A DNA stretch of 53,874 nucleotides, taken from the NCBI GenBank assembly GCA_910587395.1, contig CAJULJ010000017.1, forward strand, positions 1 through 53,874. The letters run 5' to 3'. Under the pieces are notes generated by a model. That model was not told where the DNA came from, made no database searches, and saw nothing but the letters and a program-made list of their open reading frames with translations. A program made the translations under genes and the position numbers. Source of the DNA: an uncultured Oscillospiraceae bacterium (lineage in GTDB: Bacteria > Bacillota > Clostridia > Oscillospirales > Oscillospiraceae). Shown in pieces: positions 8,033-16,113 of this stretch (its first letter is position 1; every line of letters starts with the position of its first letter).

Positions 8033-8059
8033 TGTCGAATTTCATCGAACTTTGTCGAA
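8033..8059. promoter_or_regulatory. Three tandem Spo0A-like boxes in 10-bp register
   Basis: TGTCGAA (8033-8039), CATCGAA (8043-8049) and TGTCGAA (8053-8059) repeat exactly every 10 bp. TGTCGAA is the 0A-box core known from Bacillus and clostridia. They lie just downstream of the kinase-like gene's -10 element, where bound protein would block transcription. Confidence 0.6.
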
Positions 8060-8067
8060 TTTTCCCT

Positions 8068-8096
8068 ATTTTAGCAGACCCGTTCCGATTTGGCAA
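8068..8096 (-). promoter_or_regulatory. Promoter of the kinase-like gene
   Basis: Minus-strand TTGCCA (8091-8096), 17-nt spacer, TAAAAT (8068-8073). Transcription would start near 8061, at the edge of the 0A-like boxes. Confidence 0.7.
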
Positions 8097-8108
8097 GCGC
8101 GGCGAAGG

Positions 8109-8143
8109 AAAAAGCGCCCGGAGCATACGCTCCGGGCGCTTTT
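8109..8143 (-). terminator. Terminator of the Mrp-family gene
   Basis: AAGCGCCCGGAGC and GCTCCGGGCGCTT form a 13-bp stem around loop ATAC (the loop region spans 8124-8127), flanked by A and T runs so it reads as a terminator in both directions. It lies 6 nt after the mrp stop. Confidence 0.85.
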
Positions 8144-8148
8144 GATTC

Positions 8149-8973
8149 TTATTCGTGATCCATCCGCTCCGCCACCTGGGCCATGGGGTTGGGCTCATAG
8201 CCCTCCGCCTTCCCCTCGTCCACCGCCCGGGCCAGCGCCGGGTCGATGGGCAGCTTGGCCAGCACCGGCAGGGACAGCTCCGCCCCCAACGCGTCGATGG
8301 TACTGGGTCCAAACACGGGGTGCTCCCCGCCGCAGTCCGGGCAGCGAAAGAAGGAGTAATTCTCCACCAGCCCCAGCACGGGCACATTCATCATCTCGGC
8401 CATCCGCACCGCCTTGGTGACGATCATCCCCACCAGGGCCTGGGGCGCGGTAACCACTATGACCCCGTCCACCGGCAGGGACTGGAACACCGTCAGCGGC
8501 ACGTCCCCCGTTCCAGGAGGCATATCCACAAACAGGTAATCCAGCTCGCCCCACACCACGTCGGTCCAGAACTGCTGCACCGCCCCGGCAATGACGGGCC
8601 CCCGCCACACCACCGGGTCGGTCTCGCGCTCGATAAGCAGATTCAGGCTGATCAGCTTGATGCCGCCCTCGGTGACGGCGGGCAGAATCCCGTCCTCAGA
8701 CCCCAGCGCCCGCTGGTGGATGTTGAACGCCTGGGGCACCGACGGCCCGGTAATATCCGCGTCCAGCACGCCCACCTTCCTTCCCCGCCTGGCCATGGCG
8801 GCAGCCAGGGTGCAGGTGACGGCGGACTTGCCCACGCCCCCCTTTCCGCTGACCACGGCGATGACCTTCTTGATGTGGGACTTGGCGTTGGCGGGCTTGA
8901 GCAGGTCCTGAGGCTCGGCGCGCTCCGCGCAGCTCTGGCCGCAGGAGGAACAATCATGGGTACAGTCGCTCAT
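8149..8973 (-). CDS. Mrp/ApbC-type P-loop ATPase, Fe-S carrier family
   Basis: Cytosolic Mrp/NBP35 family ATPase (274 residues) that, in studied members, holds and transfers Fe-S clusters. The deviant Walker A is GKGGVGKS (43-50), with DADITGPS (71-78) and the DMPPGTGD switch (150-157). The C-terminal CPDC (Cys211, Cys214) is the expected bridging cluster site. The N-terminus has extra cysteines (CTHDCSSCGQSC), as in NBP35-like members. The ATG ending at 8973 is chosen because AAGGAG lies 9 nt upstream; two upstream in-frame starts are badly spaced. Confidence 0.9.
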   Translation of the reverse strand: MSDCTHDCSSCGQSCAERAEPQDLLKPANAKSHIKKVIAVVSGKGGVGKSAVTCTLAAAMARRGRKVGVLDADITGPSVPQAFNIHQRALGSEDGILPAVTEGGIKLISLNLLIERETDPVVWRGPVIAGAVQQFWTDVVWGELDYLFVDMPPGTGDVPLTVFQSLPVDGVIVVTAPQALVGMIVTKAVRMAEMMNVPVLGLVENYSFFRCPDCGGEHPVFGPSTIDALGAELSLPVLAKLPIDPALARAVDEGKAEGYEPNPMAQVAERMDHE

Positions 8974-9041
8974 TTGACACATCTCCTTACCGCGCCCCGC
9001 ATAGAAAAAAAAAGGGCGCAAAAATTTTCTGGCAAAATACC

Positions 9042-9106
9042 TTGACAGGCGAGGTATCTCGTGCTATAGTATCCTCACAAGGTTACTTCGGCTCACGAGG
9101 TATCTC
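9042..9106 (+). promoter_or_regulatory. padR promoter with two copies of a 10-bp operator-like motif
   Basis: TTGACA (9042-9047), 17-nt spacer, TATAGT (9065-9070). GAGGTATCTC occurs in the spacer (9051-9060) and again at 9097-9106. The flanks extend each copy toward the dyad CACGAG-GTAT-CTCGTG. Such placement fits autorepression by the PadR protein; inferred. Confidence 0.6.
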
Positions 9107-9136
9107 AAGCATCCACATGACAGGAAGGAGGACGCC

Positions 9137-9472
9137 ATGTCGATTTCAGCGGACACCCTGCGCGGCCATACGGACACCATCATCTTAGCACAATTGATGC
9201 GCGGGGACAACTATGGTTATGAGATCAATAAAAATATCTTAGAATGCACACAAGGGGAGTATGGCTTTAAGGAGGCCACCCTATACACCGCCTTCAAGCG
9301 CCTGGAGCAGGCCGGACTGATCGCCTCCTACTGGGGGGACGACGGCCCTGGGGCCCGTCGGCGGTACTACGCCATCACGGACGCGGGCCGCGGGCGCTGG
9401 GCGCAGGCCCGCCAGGAATGGGAAAACACCCGCGCCCTGCTGGACGCGCTGACTTCGGCAGAGGAGGTTTGA
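9137..9472 (+). CDS. PadR family transcriptional regulator
   Basis: A 111-residue winged-helix protein. It has the PadR pattern: an N-terminal helix leading into GDNYGYEINKNI, then KEATLYTAFKRLEQAGLI, the wing RRYYAITDAGRGRW and a C-terminal dimer helix. PadR proteins usually repress transport or envelope-stress genes and release DNA on binding small ligands. It starts 16 nt after an AAGGAGG and is followed after 5 nt by the DUF4097 gene, so they form an operon. The promoter carries two copies of a likely operator. Confidence 0.9.
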   Translation: MSISADTLRGHTDTIILAQLMRGDNYGYEINKNILECTQGEYGFKEATLYTAFKRLEQAGLIASYWGDDGPGARRRYYAITDAGRGRWAQARQEWENTRALLDALTSAEEV

Positions 9473-9477
9473 ACGCA

Positions 9478-11013
9478 ATGGAAGAGATCAAGCGCAGATT
9501 CATTGACGCGGTGTCCGCCGCGCTGGCGGCGGCCCCTCAGTCCACCGCCAAAGACGAGGTGGTGGAGGAGCTGTCCGACAATCTGTACCACCGCTTTCTG
9601 GATATGACCGCCGCCGGAATGAGCGACGAGGACGCCTTCCGCCGCGCCATGGAGGACTTAGGCGACGTGGACGAGCTGCTCAGCTATCTGGGCGCGGGCC
9701 CCGGCCAGCCCCAGAGCGGGCCTCAGCATCAGCCCGGCGGCATGCAGAACGACCTGGACGCCATTTTCGCCAACGTGGCCGAGGTGTGCCGCATCGCCGT
9801 AGATCAGGCCAAGGACGCCCTGCTCCAAGCCAAGGAATCCATCCAGCGCCGCACCACCTGGGAGAACAAGGACGGCAACGTCCGCCTCCACTTCAACACC
9901 CGGCCCGAGGCGCCTACGCCGCCGGAGCCCCAGGCGCCCGGCGCAGCTTCGGAGTCCTCCGAGCCTCAGGAGTCCGCCGCCCCCGGCCCAGATGGCTGGG
10001 AGTTCGAGGCGGAGCTGAACACCGGCGAGGGCCGTTTCTTCGCCGGCGGCGGCCCCAAGCAAAAAAAGGACGTGGTCTACGGCTTCGGCTACGACAAAAC
10101 CAAGGGCGGCTTCTTCGCCCAATGGGGCGAGTACCAGGGCCAGCCGGGCCAAGGCCCGCAGTTTACCGGGGAGGGTGCATCCATGACCAACAATGACGAC
10201 GGTTCCTATTCGGTCAGTGCTTTGAGGGACCTGCGGGGCCTGAACGTGCAGACGGTGGCCGGGGACGTATCCATCCACGTCAGCGAGGCCCCTGACGCCG
10301 GGGTCATCATCGACGGCGATGTGGACGATTTAGACGTGACCTGCTCCGCCGACGGGGTGCTGACCATCCGGGAGGGCCGCACGGCAAGCTCCTCTTTCTT
10401 CTCCCGCCGGGGCTTCCGCTCCGCCGACGTGGAGCTGTTTCTCCCCCGCCGCCACTGGGAGGCCATCTCGGTGGCCACCTCCAGCGGCGACGTGGACATC
10501 GACCGGGACGGGCTGGACATCGGCCAGCTGTCCGTCAAGACGGCCAGCGGAGACCTGAGCTGCCGCCTGCGCGCCTGCACGCAGCTGACCTTCACCTCCG
10601 CCAGCGGCGATCTGGACCTGGAGGGCGCCTGCGCCGACCTGCGCGCGGAGACCATGAGCGGCGACATCGCCCTCCGGGGGCAGGCGGAAACCGCCGTGCT
10701 GAAAACCGCCAGCGGAGACATCGAGCTGTCCGGCCTGGTCCGCCGGTTCTACGGCCACACCCTGAGCGGCGACGTCCAGGTGGAGAGCTCCCAGCTCCCC
10801 GAGGCCATGGAACTGTCCTCCAAGTCCGGGGACTGCGAGGCCCATCTCCCCGATGCGGGCCCCTTTACCCTGCGTTACAAGACCGTCAGCGGAGACATGC
10901 GCTTTGCCTTCCCCTTCCAGTACGGCGGCGGCGGCGCCATCTACGGAGACGGCTCCGGCCCCGCCTACTCCATGACCTCCGTCAGCGGAGACCTCATCCT
11001 GGAGCGGTACTGA
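9478..11013 (+). CDS. DUF1700/HAAS-like plus DUF4097 beta-repeat protein
   Basis: A 511-residue protein in two parts. Residues 1-75 form a helical domain with DEVVEELSDNLYHRF and MSDEDAFRRAMEDLGD, as in proteins encoded beside PadR regulators. A charged, Pro/Gly-rich linker follows. The second half (about 240-511) is a DUF4097 domain with at least ten SGD turns (TSSGDVDID, TASGDLSCR, SASGDLDLE, TMSGDIALR and so on), expected to form a beta-solenoid. No signal peptide or membrane helix is evident. The start ATG at 9478 overlaps the padR end region and has GAGGAGG upstream. Role unknown; the operon suggests envelope stress. Confidence 0.85.
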   Translation: MEEIKRRFIDAVSAALAAAPQSTAKDEVVEELSDNLYHRFLDMTAAGMSDEDAFRRAMEDLGDVDELLSYLGAGPGQPQSGPQHQPGGMQNDLDAIFANVAEVCRIAVDQAKDALLQAKESIQRRTTWENKDGNVRLHFNTRPEAPTPPEPQAPGAASESSEPQESAAPGPDGWEFEAELNTGEGRFFAGGGPKQKKDVVYGFGYDKTKGGFFAQWGEYQGQPGQGPQFTGEGASMTNNDDGSYSVSALRDLRGLNVQTVAGDVSIHVSEAPDAGVIIDGDVDDLDVTCSADGVLTIREGRTASSSFFSRRGFRSADVELFLPRRHWEAISVATSSGDVDIDRDGLDIGQLSVKTASGDLSCRLRACTQLTFTSASGDLDLEGACADLRAETMSGDIALRGQAETAVLKTASGDIELSGLVRRFYGHTLSGDVQVESSQLPEAMELSSKSGDCEAHLPDAGPFTLRYKTVSGDMRFAFPFQYGGGGAIYGDGSGPAYSMTSVSGDLILERY

Positions 11014-11077
11014 GAGGCTCACAGCTCTATACAGTTTGTCATATTTTCATCCTGAATAACCGAAAGGAGTTTTTATT

Positions 11078-11272
11078 ATGAAGCGACTGTTCCGTACCGA
11101 AGGCCCCGACGCCATGATCTGCGGTGTCTGCGGAGGCATTGCTCGTTACTTTGGTGTCGATCCCACAATCGTCCGCGTGGCCACCGTCCTGCTGGTGGTG
11201 CCCGGGGGCATGTCCCTGTGGGTTTATATCATCGCCGCCCTGATTATGCCCAGGGAGAGTTCCCTGTATTGA
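11078..11272 (+). CDS. PspC domain membrane protein
   Basis: A 64-residue PspC family protein: ICGVCGGIARYFGVDPTIVR is the family core, followed by one hydrophobic helix (about residues 36-56). PspC proteins sit in the cytoplasmic membrane and signal envelope stress in other bacteria. It is third in the padR operon, 64 nt after the DUF4097 gene, with AAAGGAG before the ATG. The same pairing of PspC, DUF4097 and PadR is common in Firmicutes. Confidence 0.9.
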   Translation: MKRLFRTEGPDAMICGVCGGIARYFGVDPTIVRVATVLLVVPGGMSLWVYIIAALIMPRESSLY

Positions 11273-11326
11273 GCCTGTCCGTCCAGGCAGGCCAATGTAC
11301 GGCAGACAAGCCGGGATCGGCAGCAG

Positions 11327-11369
11327 ACCGCCCCGCCGGGAATCGTCCACTTCCGGCGGGGCGGTTTTT
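11327..11369 (+). terminator. Terminator of the padR operon
   Basis: ACCGCCCCGCCGG pairs with CCGGCGGGGCGGT (13 bp), followed by TTTTT. Confidence 0.88.
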
Positions 11370-11410
11370 CGCTGTCCCGCGCTCCATATCCTTTGCCCCA
11401 GCCCCCTGTA

Positions 11411-11441
11411 AAAAGGGCCGCCGCTTCCGCGGCGGCCCTTT
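11411..11441 (-). terminator. Terminator of the HIT gene
   Basis: AAAAGGGCCGCCGC and GCGGCGGCCCTTT form a long stem around TTCC, 3 nt past the HIT stop codon, with a U-tract on the minus strand. Confidence 0.85.
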
Positions 11442-11443
11442 CT

Positions 11444-11863
11444 TCACAGGTTTGCTTTGATCTTTTCGATCATCTCGGCATACTCGCCGTCGGACAGCTT
11501 CACCCTGCCGGGATTCATCTCGAACACCCCGCCCCACTCAAACTCGTCCTTGTACTTGGGCACCAGGTGGAAGTGGAGGTGACAGCCGGTATCGCCATAA
11601 GCGCCATAGTTCACCTTGTCCGGGTGGAAGGCCGCGTGGATGGCCTTGGCAGCCCGGGACACATCGGCAAAAAAGGCGTTCCGGTCCTCGTCGCTGATGT
11701 CCACCAGCTCACTGACGTGGTCCTTGTAGGCCACGATGCACCGGCCGGGGTGACTCTGCTCCCGGAACAGGATCAGGGTGCTGACACTCAGGTCACAAAT
11801 GTGGATGCCGAAGCTGTCCAGCAGCTCCCCCCGCATGCAGTAGCCGCAGTTCTGGTCTTTCAT
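11444..11863 (-). CDS. HIT family nucleotide hydrolase/transferase
   Basis: A 139-residue histidine-triad protein. The active-site triad is HLHFHL (His95, His97, His99), and the N-terminus has a CGYC pair, possibly a zinc site (with later His). HIT enzymes hydrolyse or transfer nucleotide phosphoramidates and adenylates in the cytoplasm. The ATG ending at 11863 is chosen for its AAAGGA and because it gives MKDQNCGYCMRG, the usual N-terminus. It is a single-gene unit with its own promoter and terminator. The natural substrate cannot be told. Confidence 0.88.
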   Translation of the reverse strand: MKDQNCGYCMRGELLDSFGIHICDLSVSTLILFREQSHPGRCIVAYKDHVSELVDISDEDRNAFFADVSRAAKAIHAAFHPDKVNYGAYGDTGCHLHFHLVPKYKDEFEWGGVFEMNPGRVKLSDGEYAEMIEKIKANL

Positions 11864-11914
11864 AAGTTTCCATCCTTTCTTCCGGGCGCATACGGCTCGG
11901 TTTGTGTCACGTTC

Positions 11915-11944
11915 AGCATACCAGCTTCCGCCCCGCGCCGTCAA
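11915..11944 (-). promoter_or_regulatory. HIT gene promoter
   Basis: Minus-strand TTGACG (11939-11944), 18-nt spacer, TATGCT (11915-11920). Confidence 0.55.
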
Positions 11945-11954
11945 GTCTTTATGC

Positions 11955-11985
11955 GAAAAAGCCCCCGCCGTCCGGCGGAGGCTTT
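11955..11985 (-). terminator. Terminator of the glycerol operon
   Basis: AAGCC-TCCGCCGGACGG-CGGGGGCTT type hairpin on the minus strand ending in TTTTT, about 25 nt after the DUF1667 stop. Confidence 0.8.
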
Positions 11986-12010
11986 CTCTGCTTGCGGTTT
12001 GCTGGAACGC

Positions 12011-12379
12011 TCAGCCCTTGGCGGGCACGTTCTTGGTGGCTACGATGTCCACTCCGGTACCGCACACGTCGGCCAGCACCACCTGGCCGATGGCCACGGG
12101 GGCCTCCAGCTCAATATTCTGAATGGCCTTCACGCAGTCGAAGATCTTCCCCTTGGGGATGTCGGTGGCGGTCTTGACGGAGGCCATGGCCAGCTTGCCG
12201 CCCTTCACCTTCACCGTGCTGGTGACGATGCGGGTAGGGTTGGTCAGTTCCTTTTTCGCATACGCCTCGCCCCGGGGGCAGGTGTTGCCGGCGACGGCCT
12301 TGACCTCGCCGCCCTCCAGGGTGACGGTCAGCGGACAGCCCAGCGGGCAGTTAATGCAGATCAGATTCTTCTCTTCCAT
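12011..12379 (-). CDS. DUF1667 protein, partner of glycerol-3-phosphate oxidoreductases
   Basis: A 122-residue protein starting with a cysteine cluster CINCPLGC (residues 8-15) and a fourth-type cysteine in NTCPRGEAY, a likely Fe-S or zinc site. The rest is the DUF1667 pattern (TNPTRIVTSTVKV, IPKGKIFDCVKAI). It is last in the operon, 3 nt after the GlpB-like FAD enzyme. In Firmicutes this trio (GlpA-like, GlpB-like, DUF1667) recurs, which suggests a three-subunit glycerol-3-phosphate dehydrogenase. The role of DUF1667 in electron transfer is inference. Confidence 0.85.
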   Translation of the reverse strand: MEEKNLICINCPLGCPLTVTLEGGEVKAVAGNTCPRGEAYAKKELTNPTRIVTSTVKVKGGKLAMASVKTATDIPKGKIFDCVKAIQNIELEAPVAIGQVVLADVCGTGVDIVATKNVPAKG

Positions 12380-12382
12380 CTC

Positions 12383-13648
12383 TTACGCCTCCTCCAGGGT
12401 CACGGTGATGCCTTCCGCCTCGGGATGGTCGGTCAGCAGGCTGGTCTTGAGCACCACGGTCTCCATCTCACCGGGGGCCAGCACCGGGCGCTTGCGGCTG
12501 AAGATGCAGGTGTCCCCCGCATAGACTGCCACCTTTTTGTCTTTATATACGTTGCCCACACGGAAGCGCAGGGTGACGTTTTCCCCGGCGGCGTCGGGGC
12601 GAATGGCCACGGGCACAGTGTAGCGCACGCCGTTCTCGCACTTCACAGGCAGGGCCTTGTGGTCCTCCACCTTACATCCAGCGGCAATATAATCGGCGGC
12701 GTGGCGGCCGGCGGCCCCGGCCTCCTCGGACACATAGTCCACCAGGTCATGGACGTGGAGCACGTTGCCCGCGGCGAACACGCCGGGGATGCTGGTCTCC
12801 AGGCTCTCGTTGACGGTGGGGCCATTGGTGATGGGGTTGATTTCCACCCCTGCGGAGCGGCTCAGCTCGTTCTCGGGAATCAGGCCGCAGGACAGCAGCA
12901 GGGTGTCGCACTCATAGCGCTCCTCGGTGCCGGGGATGGGCCGGTTCTTCTCGTCCACCTGGGCGATGGTAATGGCCTCGACCCGCTTTTTGCCCTCGAT
13001 GTCCACCACGGTGTGGCTCAGCTTCAGGGGGATGCCGTAGTCGTCCAGGCACTGGACGATGTTCCGCTTCAGGCCGCCGGAGTAGGGCATCAGCTCGGCC
13101 ACCACCTGGACCTTGGCACCCTCCAGGGTCATGCGGCGGGCCATGATGAGGCCGATGTCGCCGGAGCCCAGGATGACGACTTTACGCCCGGGCATATAGC
13201 CTTCCATGTTCACCAGCCGCTGGGCGGTGCCTGCGGTAAAGATGCCGGCGGGACGGTAGCCGGGGATGTTCAGCGCGCCCCGGGGACGCTCCCGGCAGCC
13301 CATGGCCAGGACGACCGCCTTGGGATGGAGCTGGAACAGGCCGTCCTCCCGGTTCATGGCGGTGACGGTCTTGTCCTCCGCCAGATCCAGCACCATGGTG
13401 TTCAGCTTATAGGGAATTTCCAGCTTCTTCACCTGCTCAATAAACCGTCCGGCGTACTCGGGGCCGGTGAGCTCCTCCTTGAAGGTGTGCAGACCGAAGC
13501 CGTTGTGGATGCACTGATTCAGGATTCCGCCCAGCTCGTTGTCCCGCTCCAGGATCAGGATGTCCTTCAGGCCCGCCTCATGGGCGGCGACCGCCGCGGC
13601 TAACCCGGCAGGGCCGCCGCCGATGATGACAAGTTCATATTCTCTCAT
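12383..13648 (-). CDS. NAD(P)/FAD-dependent oxidoreductase (GlpB-position subunit)
   Basis: A 421-residue flavoprotein. The N-terminal dinucleotide fold is IIGGGPAGLAAAVAA (residues 8-22), followed by LGGILNQCIHNGFGL, which contains the redox-type Cys of this clan. A second nucleotide fold (VVILGSGDIGLIMARR, about 155-170) and the C-terminal GVFAAGNVLHVHDLVD flavin site follow. It lies between the GlpA-like gene (15 nt) and DUF1667 (3 nt), so it probably passes electrons from glycerol-3-phosphate oxidation. The exact acceptor is unknown. Confidence 0.88.
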   Translation of the reverse strand: MREYELVIIGGGPAGLAAAVAAHEAGLKDILILERDNELGGILNQCIHNGFGLHTFKEELTGPEYAGRFIEQVKKLEIPYKLNTMVLDLAEDKTVTAMNREDGLFQLHPKAVVLAMGCRERPRGALNIPGYRPAGIFTAGTAQRLVNMEGYMPGRKVVILGSGDIGLIMARRMTLEGAKVQVVAELMPYSGGLKRNIVQCLDDYGIPLKLSHTVVDIEGKKRVEAITIAQVDEKNRPIPGTEERYECDTLLLSCGLIPENELSRSAGVEINPITNGPTVNESLETSIPGVFAAGNVLHVHDLVDYVSEEAGAAGRHAADYIAAGCKVEDHKALPVKCENGVRYTVPVAIRPDAAGENVTLRFRVGNVYKDKKVAVYAGDTCIFSRKRPVLAPGEMETVVLKTSLLTDHPEAEGITVTLEEA

Positions 13649-13663
13649 GGTTCAGCCCTCCCA

Positions 13664-15094
13664 TCAAATCGCGTCCTTATTGACGCCCACGATCAGCTCG
13701 GACCCCGCGCCGGACTTGGTGATGGCGCTCTGGTCCACGCCCAGCTCACGGGCCAGGATCTCCATAACGCGCGGCGAGCAGAAGCCGCCCTGACACCGGC
13801 CCATACCGGCCCGGACGCGGCGCTTCACCCCGTCCACGCTGCGGGCGCCGGGCACGCGGCGGATGGCGTCGATGATCTCGCCCTCGGTGACGGTCTCGCA
13901 ACGGCAGATGACGGTGCCGTAAGCGGGATTCTCCTTGATCAGCGCGGCGTGGGCCTCGTCGTCCAGCTCCTTGGGGTCCAGGATGCCCTTGCGGCGCGGG
14001 TCGAAGGACAGATCCACCTCCAGCCCCAGGATGCCCTTCACGATCCCGGCCACCATGCGGCCGATGGCGGGGGCGGAGGACAGGCCGGGGGACTCGATGG
14101 CGGCGCAGTCCACGAAGCCGGGCTTGATCTCGCCGATGAAGAACTCATGGCGGGCCTCATGGGCGCGCAGTCCGGCAAAGCTGGTGATGGTCTGGCGCAG
14201 GGGCACGTTCTTCACGGCCATGCCGCACTTTTCGCGCACGTCGTCCAGACCCGCCTGGGTGGTGGCGGTACCCTCTTTGTTCTCGATGTCGATGGCCGTG
14301 GGGCCCACGATGATGTTGCCGTGGACGGTGGGGGCCACCAGCACGCCCTTGCCGTACTTGCCGGGGAGCTGGAAAATGGTGTTGTGGACGTGCCCCTGAG
14401 CCGTGTGGTCCAACAGGAAGTAGTCGCCCCGGCGGGGAACGATGGTCATGTTGTCGTCCGCCACCATGTTGTGGAGCTTGTCGGAGTACAATCCGGCGGC
14501 GTTCACCACCACCTTGGCCTCCACGTCGCCCTTGACGGTGGAAACCTTCCAGCCGCCGTCGATTTTCTCAATATTGGTGACCTCGCTGTCAAACTGGAAC
14601 TTCACGCCGTTGCTGGCGGCGTTCTCTGCCAGGGCGAAGGTCAGCCCGAAGGGACACACGATGCCGCCGGTGGGGGCGTACAGCGCCGCCACGGCCTCGT
14701 CGCTGATGTTGGGCTCCATCTCCACCAGCTCGTCCCGCTCCACAATGCGCAGGCCCTCCACCCCGTTGGCCACGCCGTTGGCGTACAGCGTGTTCAGGGC
14801 GGGGCGGTCCTCCTCGCTCATCATGACCACCAGGGACCCGTTCTGCTCATAGGCAAAGTCCAGCTCCCGGCTCAGCTCGGGCATAAGCAGGCTGCCCGCC
14901 ACGTTCAGCTTGGCCATCAGGGACCCGTTCGTGGCGTCGTACCCCGCGTGGACAATGGCGCTGTTGGCCTTGGAGGTACCGCAGCAAACGTCCTCCTCCC
15001 TCTCCAGCACCAGCACATCCGCCTTATACCGGGACAGCTCCCGGGCGATGGCGCAGCCGGACACGCCCGCGCCGATAATGACGATATCAACCAT
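13664..15094 (-). CDS. glpA: FAD-dependent glycerol-3-phosphate dehydrogenase, GlpA-like with BFD domain
   Basis: Predicted to oxidise glycerol-3-phosphate to dihydroxyacetone phosphate. The 476-residue protein has an N-terminal FAD fold (VIIGAGVSGCAIARELSRY), a DAO domain with NSAIVHAGYDA, and a C-terminal [2Fe-2S] BFD-like domain with cysteines in VICRCETVTEGEI and GMGRCQGGFCSPR (about 400-450). GlpA of enterobacteria has the same arrangement. Genes for glpF and glpK lie upstream. The closely related L-2-hydroxyglutarate/lactate oxidases share the fold, but the neighbours favour the glycerol role. Confidence 0.88.
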   Translation of the reverse strand: MVDIVIIGAGVSGCAIARELSRYKADVLVLEREEDVCCGTSKANSAIVHAGYDATNGSLMAKLNVAGSLLMPELSRELDFAYEQNGSLVVMMSEEDRPALNTLYANGVANGVEGLRIVERDELVEMEPNISDEAVAALYAPTGGIVCPFGLTFALAENAASNGVKFQFDSEVTNIEKIDGGWKVSTVKGDVEAKVVVNAAGLYSDKLHNMVADDNMTIVPRRGDYFLLDHTAQGHVHNTIFQLPGKYGKGVLVAPTVHGNIIVGPTAIDIENKEGTATTQAGLDDVREKCGMAVKNVPLRQTITSFAGLRAHEARHEFFIGEIKPGFVDCAAIESPGLSSAPAIGRMVAGIVKGILGLEVDLSFDPRRKGILDPKELDDEAHAALIKENPAYGTVICRCETVTEGEIIDAIRRVPGARSVDGVKRRVRAGMGRCQGGFCSPRVMEILARELGVDQSAITKSGAGSELIVGVNKDAI

Positions 15095-15144
15095 GCAGGT
15101 TTCACTCCTTTTTGCCTCTGATTTCTGCCAATTTCGGATAGTAA

Positions 15145-15207
15145 GAGCCGGGCAGCCCGGTCCGGTCCCTCCCTTGTTCAGGGGGAGGGACCAGGGCTGC
15201 CCGGCTC
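15145..15207. repeat. Large hairpin between glpF and the glpA-like gene
   Basis: GAGCCGGGCAGCCC pairs with GGGCTGCCCGGCTC (14 bp), and inside it GGTCCCTCCC pairs with GGGAGGGACC (10 bp). No U-tract follows in either direction. It may be an intergenic repeat element or an mRNA-stabilising structure in the 193-nt spacer. Confidence 0.6.
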
Positions 15208-15287
15208 ACAATGCTCATTCACTCTGCGTGAGAGACCAGGGATATTATGCGGTCCCGAAAGACCTATGGTCGGACAGGCTATCTCAA

Positions 15288-16001
15288 TTAGAAGCCGATG
15301 CCCTGCAGGCCCATGTGCACGAAGGTGGCCAGAAGAGCACCGATGACGGGACCAACCAGAGTGACAACGGCATAGCCCCAGTTGGAGTCGCCCTTGCCTT
15401 TGATGGGGAGAATCTGGTGGGCGATACGGGGACCAATGTCACGGGCAGGGTTCATGGCGTAGCCGGTCAGGCCGCCCAAGGACATACCGCAGGAGACGAT
15501 GATGCCGAAGACCATGAACTTCTCCACACCGGCGACGGTGGTGGAAGGAATGCCCAGGATGGCGAACACCAGAACGAAGGTTGCCACGATTTCAGCCAGC
15601 AGGTTCAGGGGCATGTTGGGGACGGAGGGGCCGCAGGAGAAGACGCCCAGCTTGGTGCCGGGGTCATCGGTGGCGTCGAACTGGTCCTTGAACAGGATGT
15701 ACACCAGGCAGGCGCCCACGATGGCACCGGCGAACTGAGCCACGATGTAGCCGGGGACCTGAGCCCAATCAAACAAACCATGGGCGGCCAGGGCGATGGT
15801 CAAGGCGGGGTTGAAGCTGGCGCCGGAAGCCGCGCCGAAGATGAAGGCGGGGACCATAACGGCAAGGCCCCAGGCGATGGTGATCTGGATGGAGCCAGCG
15901 CCCTTCATGCCGGACTTGTTCAACGTCACGTTGGCGACCACGCCGTCACCCAACAGGATGAGCAACATGGTGCCCAGGAATTCAGCAACATACGGTAACA
16001 T
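15288..16001 (-). CDS. glpF: Glycerol facilitator (MIP/aquaglyceroporin)
   Basis: A 237-residue membrane channel with six predicted helices and two half-helices. Both NPA boxes are present: SFNPALTIA and AMNPARDIGPR. The Asp after the second NPAR is typical of aquaglyceroporins rather than water-only channels. It would let glycerol diffuse in for GlpK, encoded 112 nt upstream. GAGGAGG lies before the ATG. Length is slightly below E. coli GlpF but complete. Confidence 0.93.
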   Translation of the reverse strand: MLPYVAEFLGTMLLILLGDGVVANVTLNKSGMKGAGSIQITIAWGLAVMVPAFIFGAASGASFNPALTIALAAHGLFDWAQVPGYIVAQFAGAIVGACLVYILFKDQFDATDDPGTKLGVFSCGPSVPNMPLNLLAEIVATFVLVFAILGIPSTTVAGVEKFMVFGIIVSCGMSLGGLTGYAMNPARDIGPRIAHQILPIKGKGDSNWGYAVVTLVGPVIGALLATFVHMGLQGIGF

Positions 16002-16113
16002 AAACAGAAACCTCCTCTTTTATTCTCTATACCCGGGGCGGGAGCCCGCCCCGGGGACAGAACCGTGTGGGTTGTTACGCCGCGGCGCTCACGCCGCGAA
16101 TGGAAACAGGACC

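Noticed and set aside
10460..11013. Regular short DNA repeats (GTCAGCGGAGAC-like) as a CRISPR or satellite
   Set aside because: They encode the repeated SGD turns of the DUF4097 domain and vary in sequence and spacing. No spacer structure is present.
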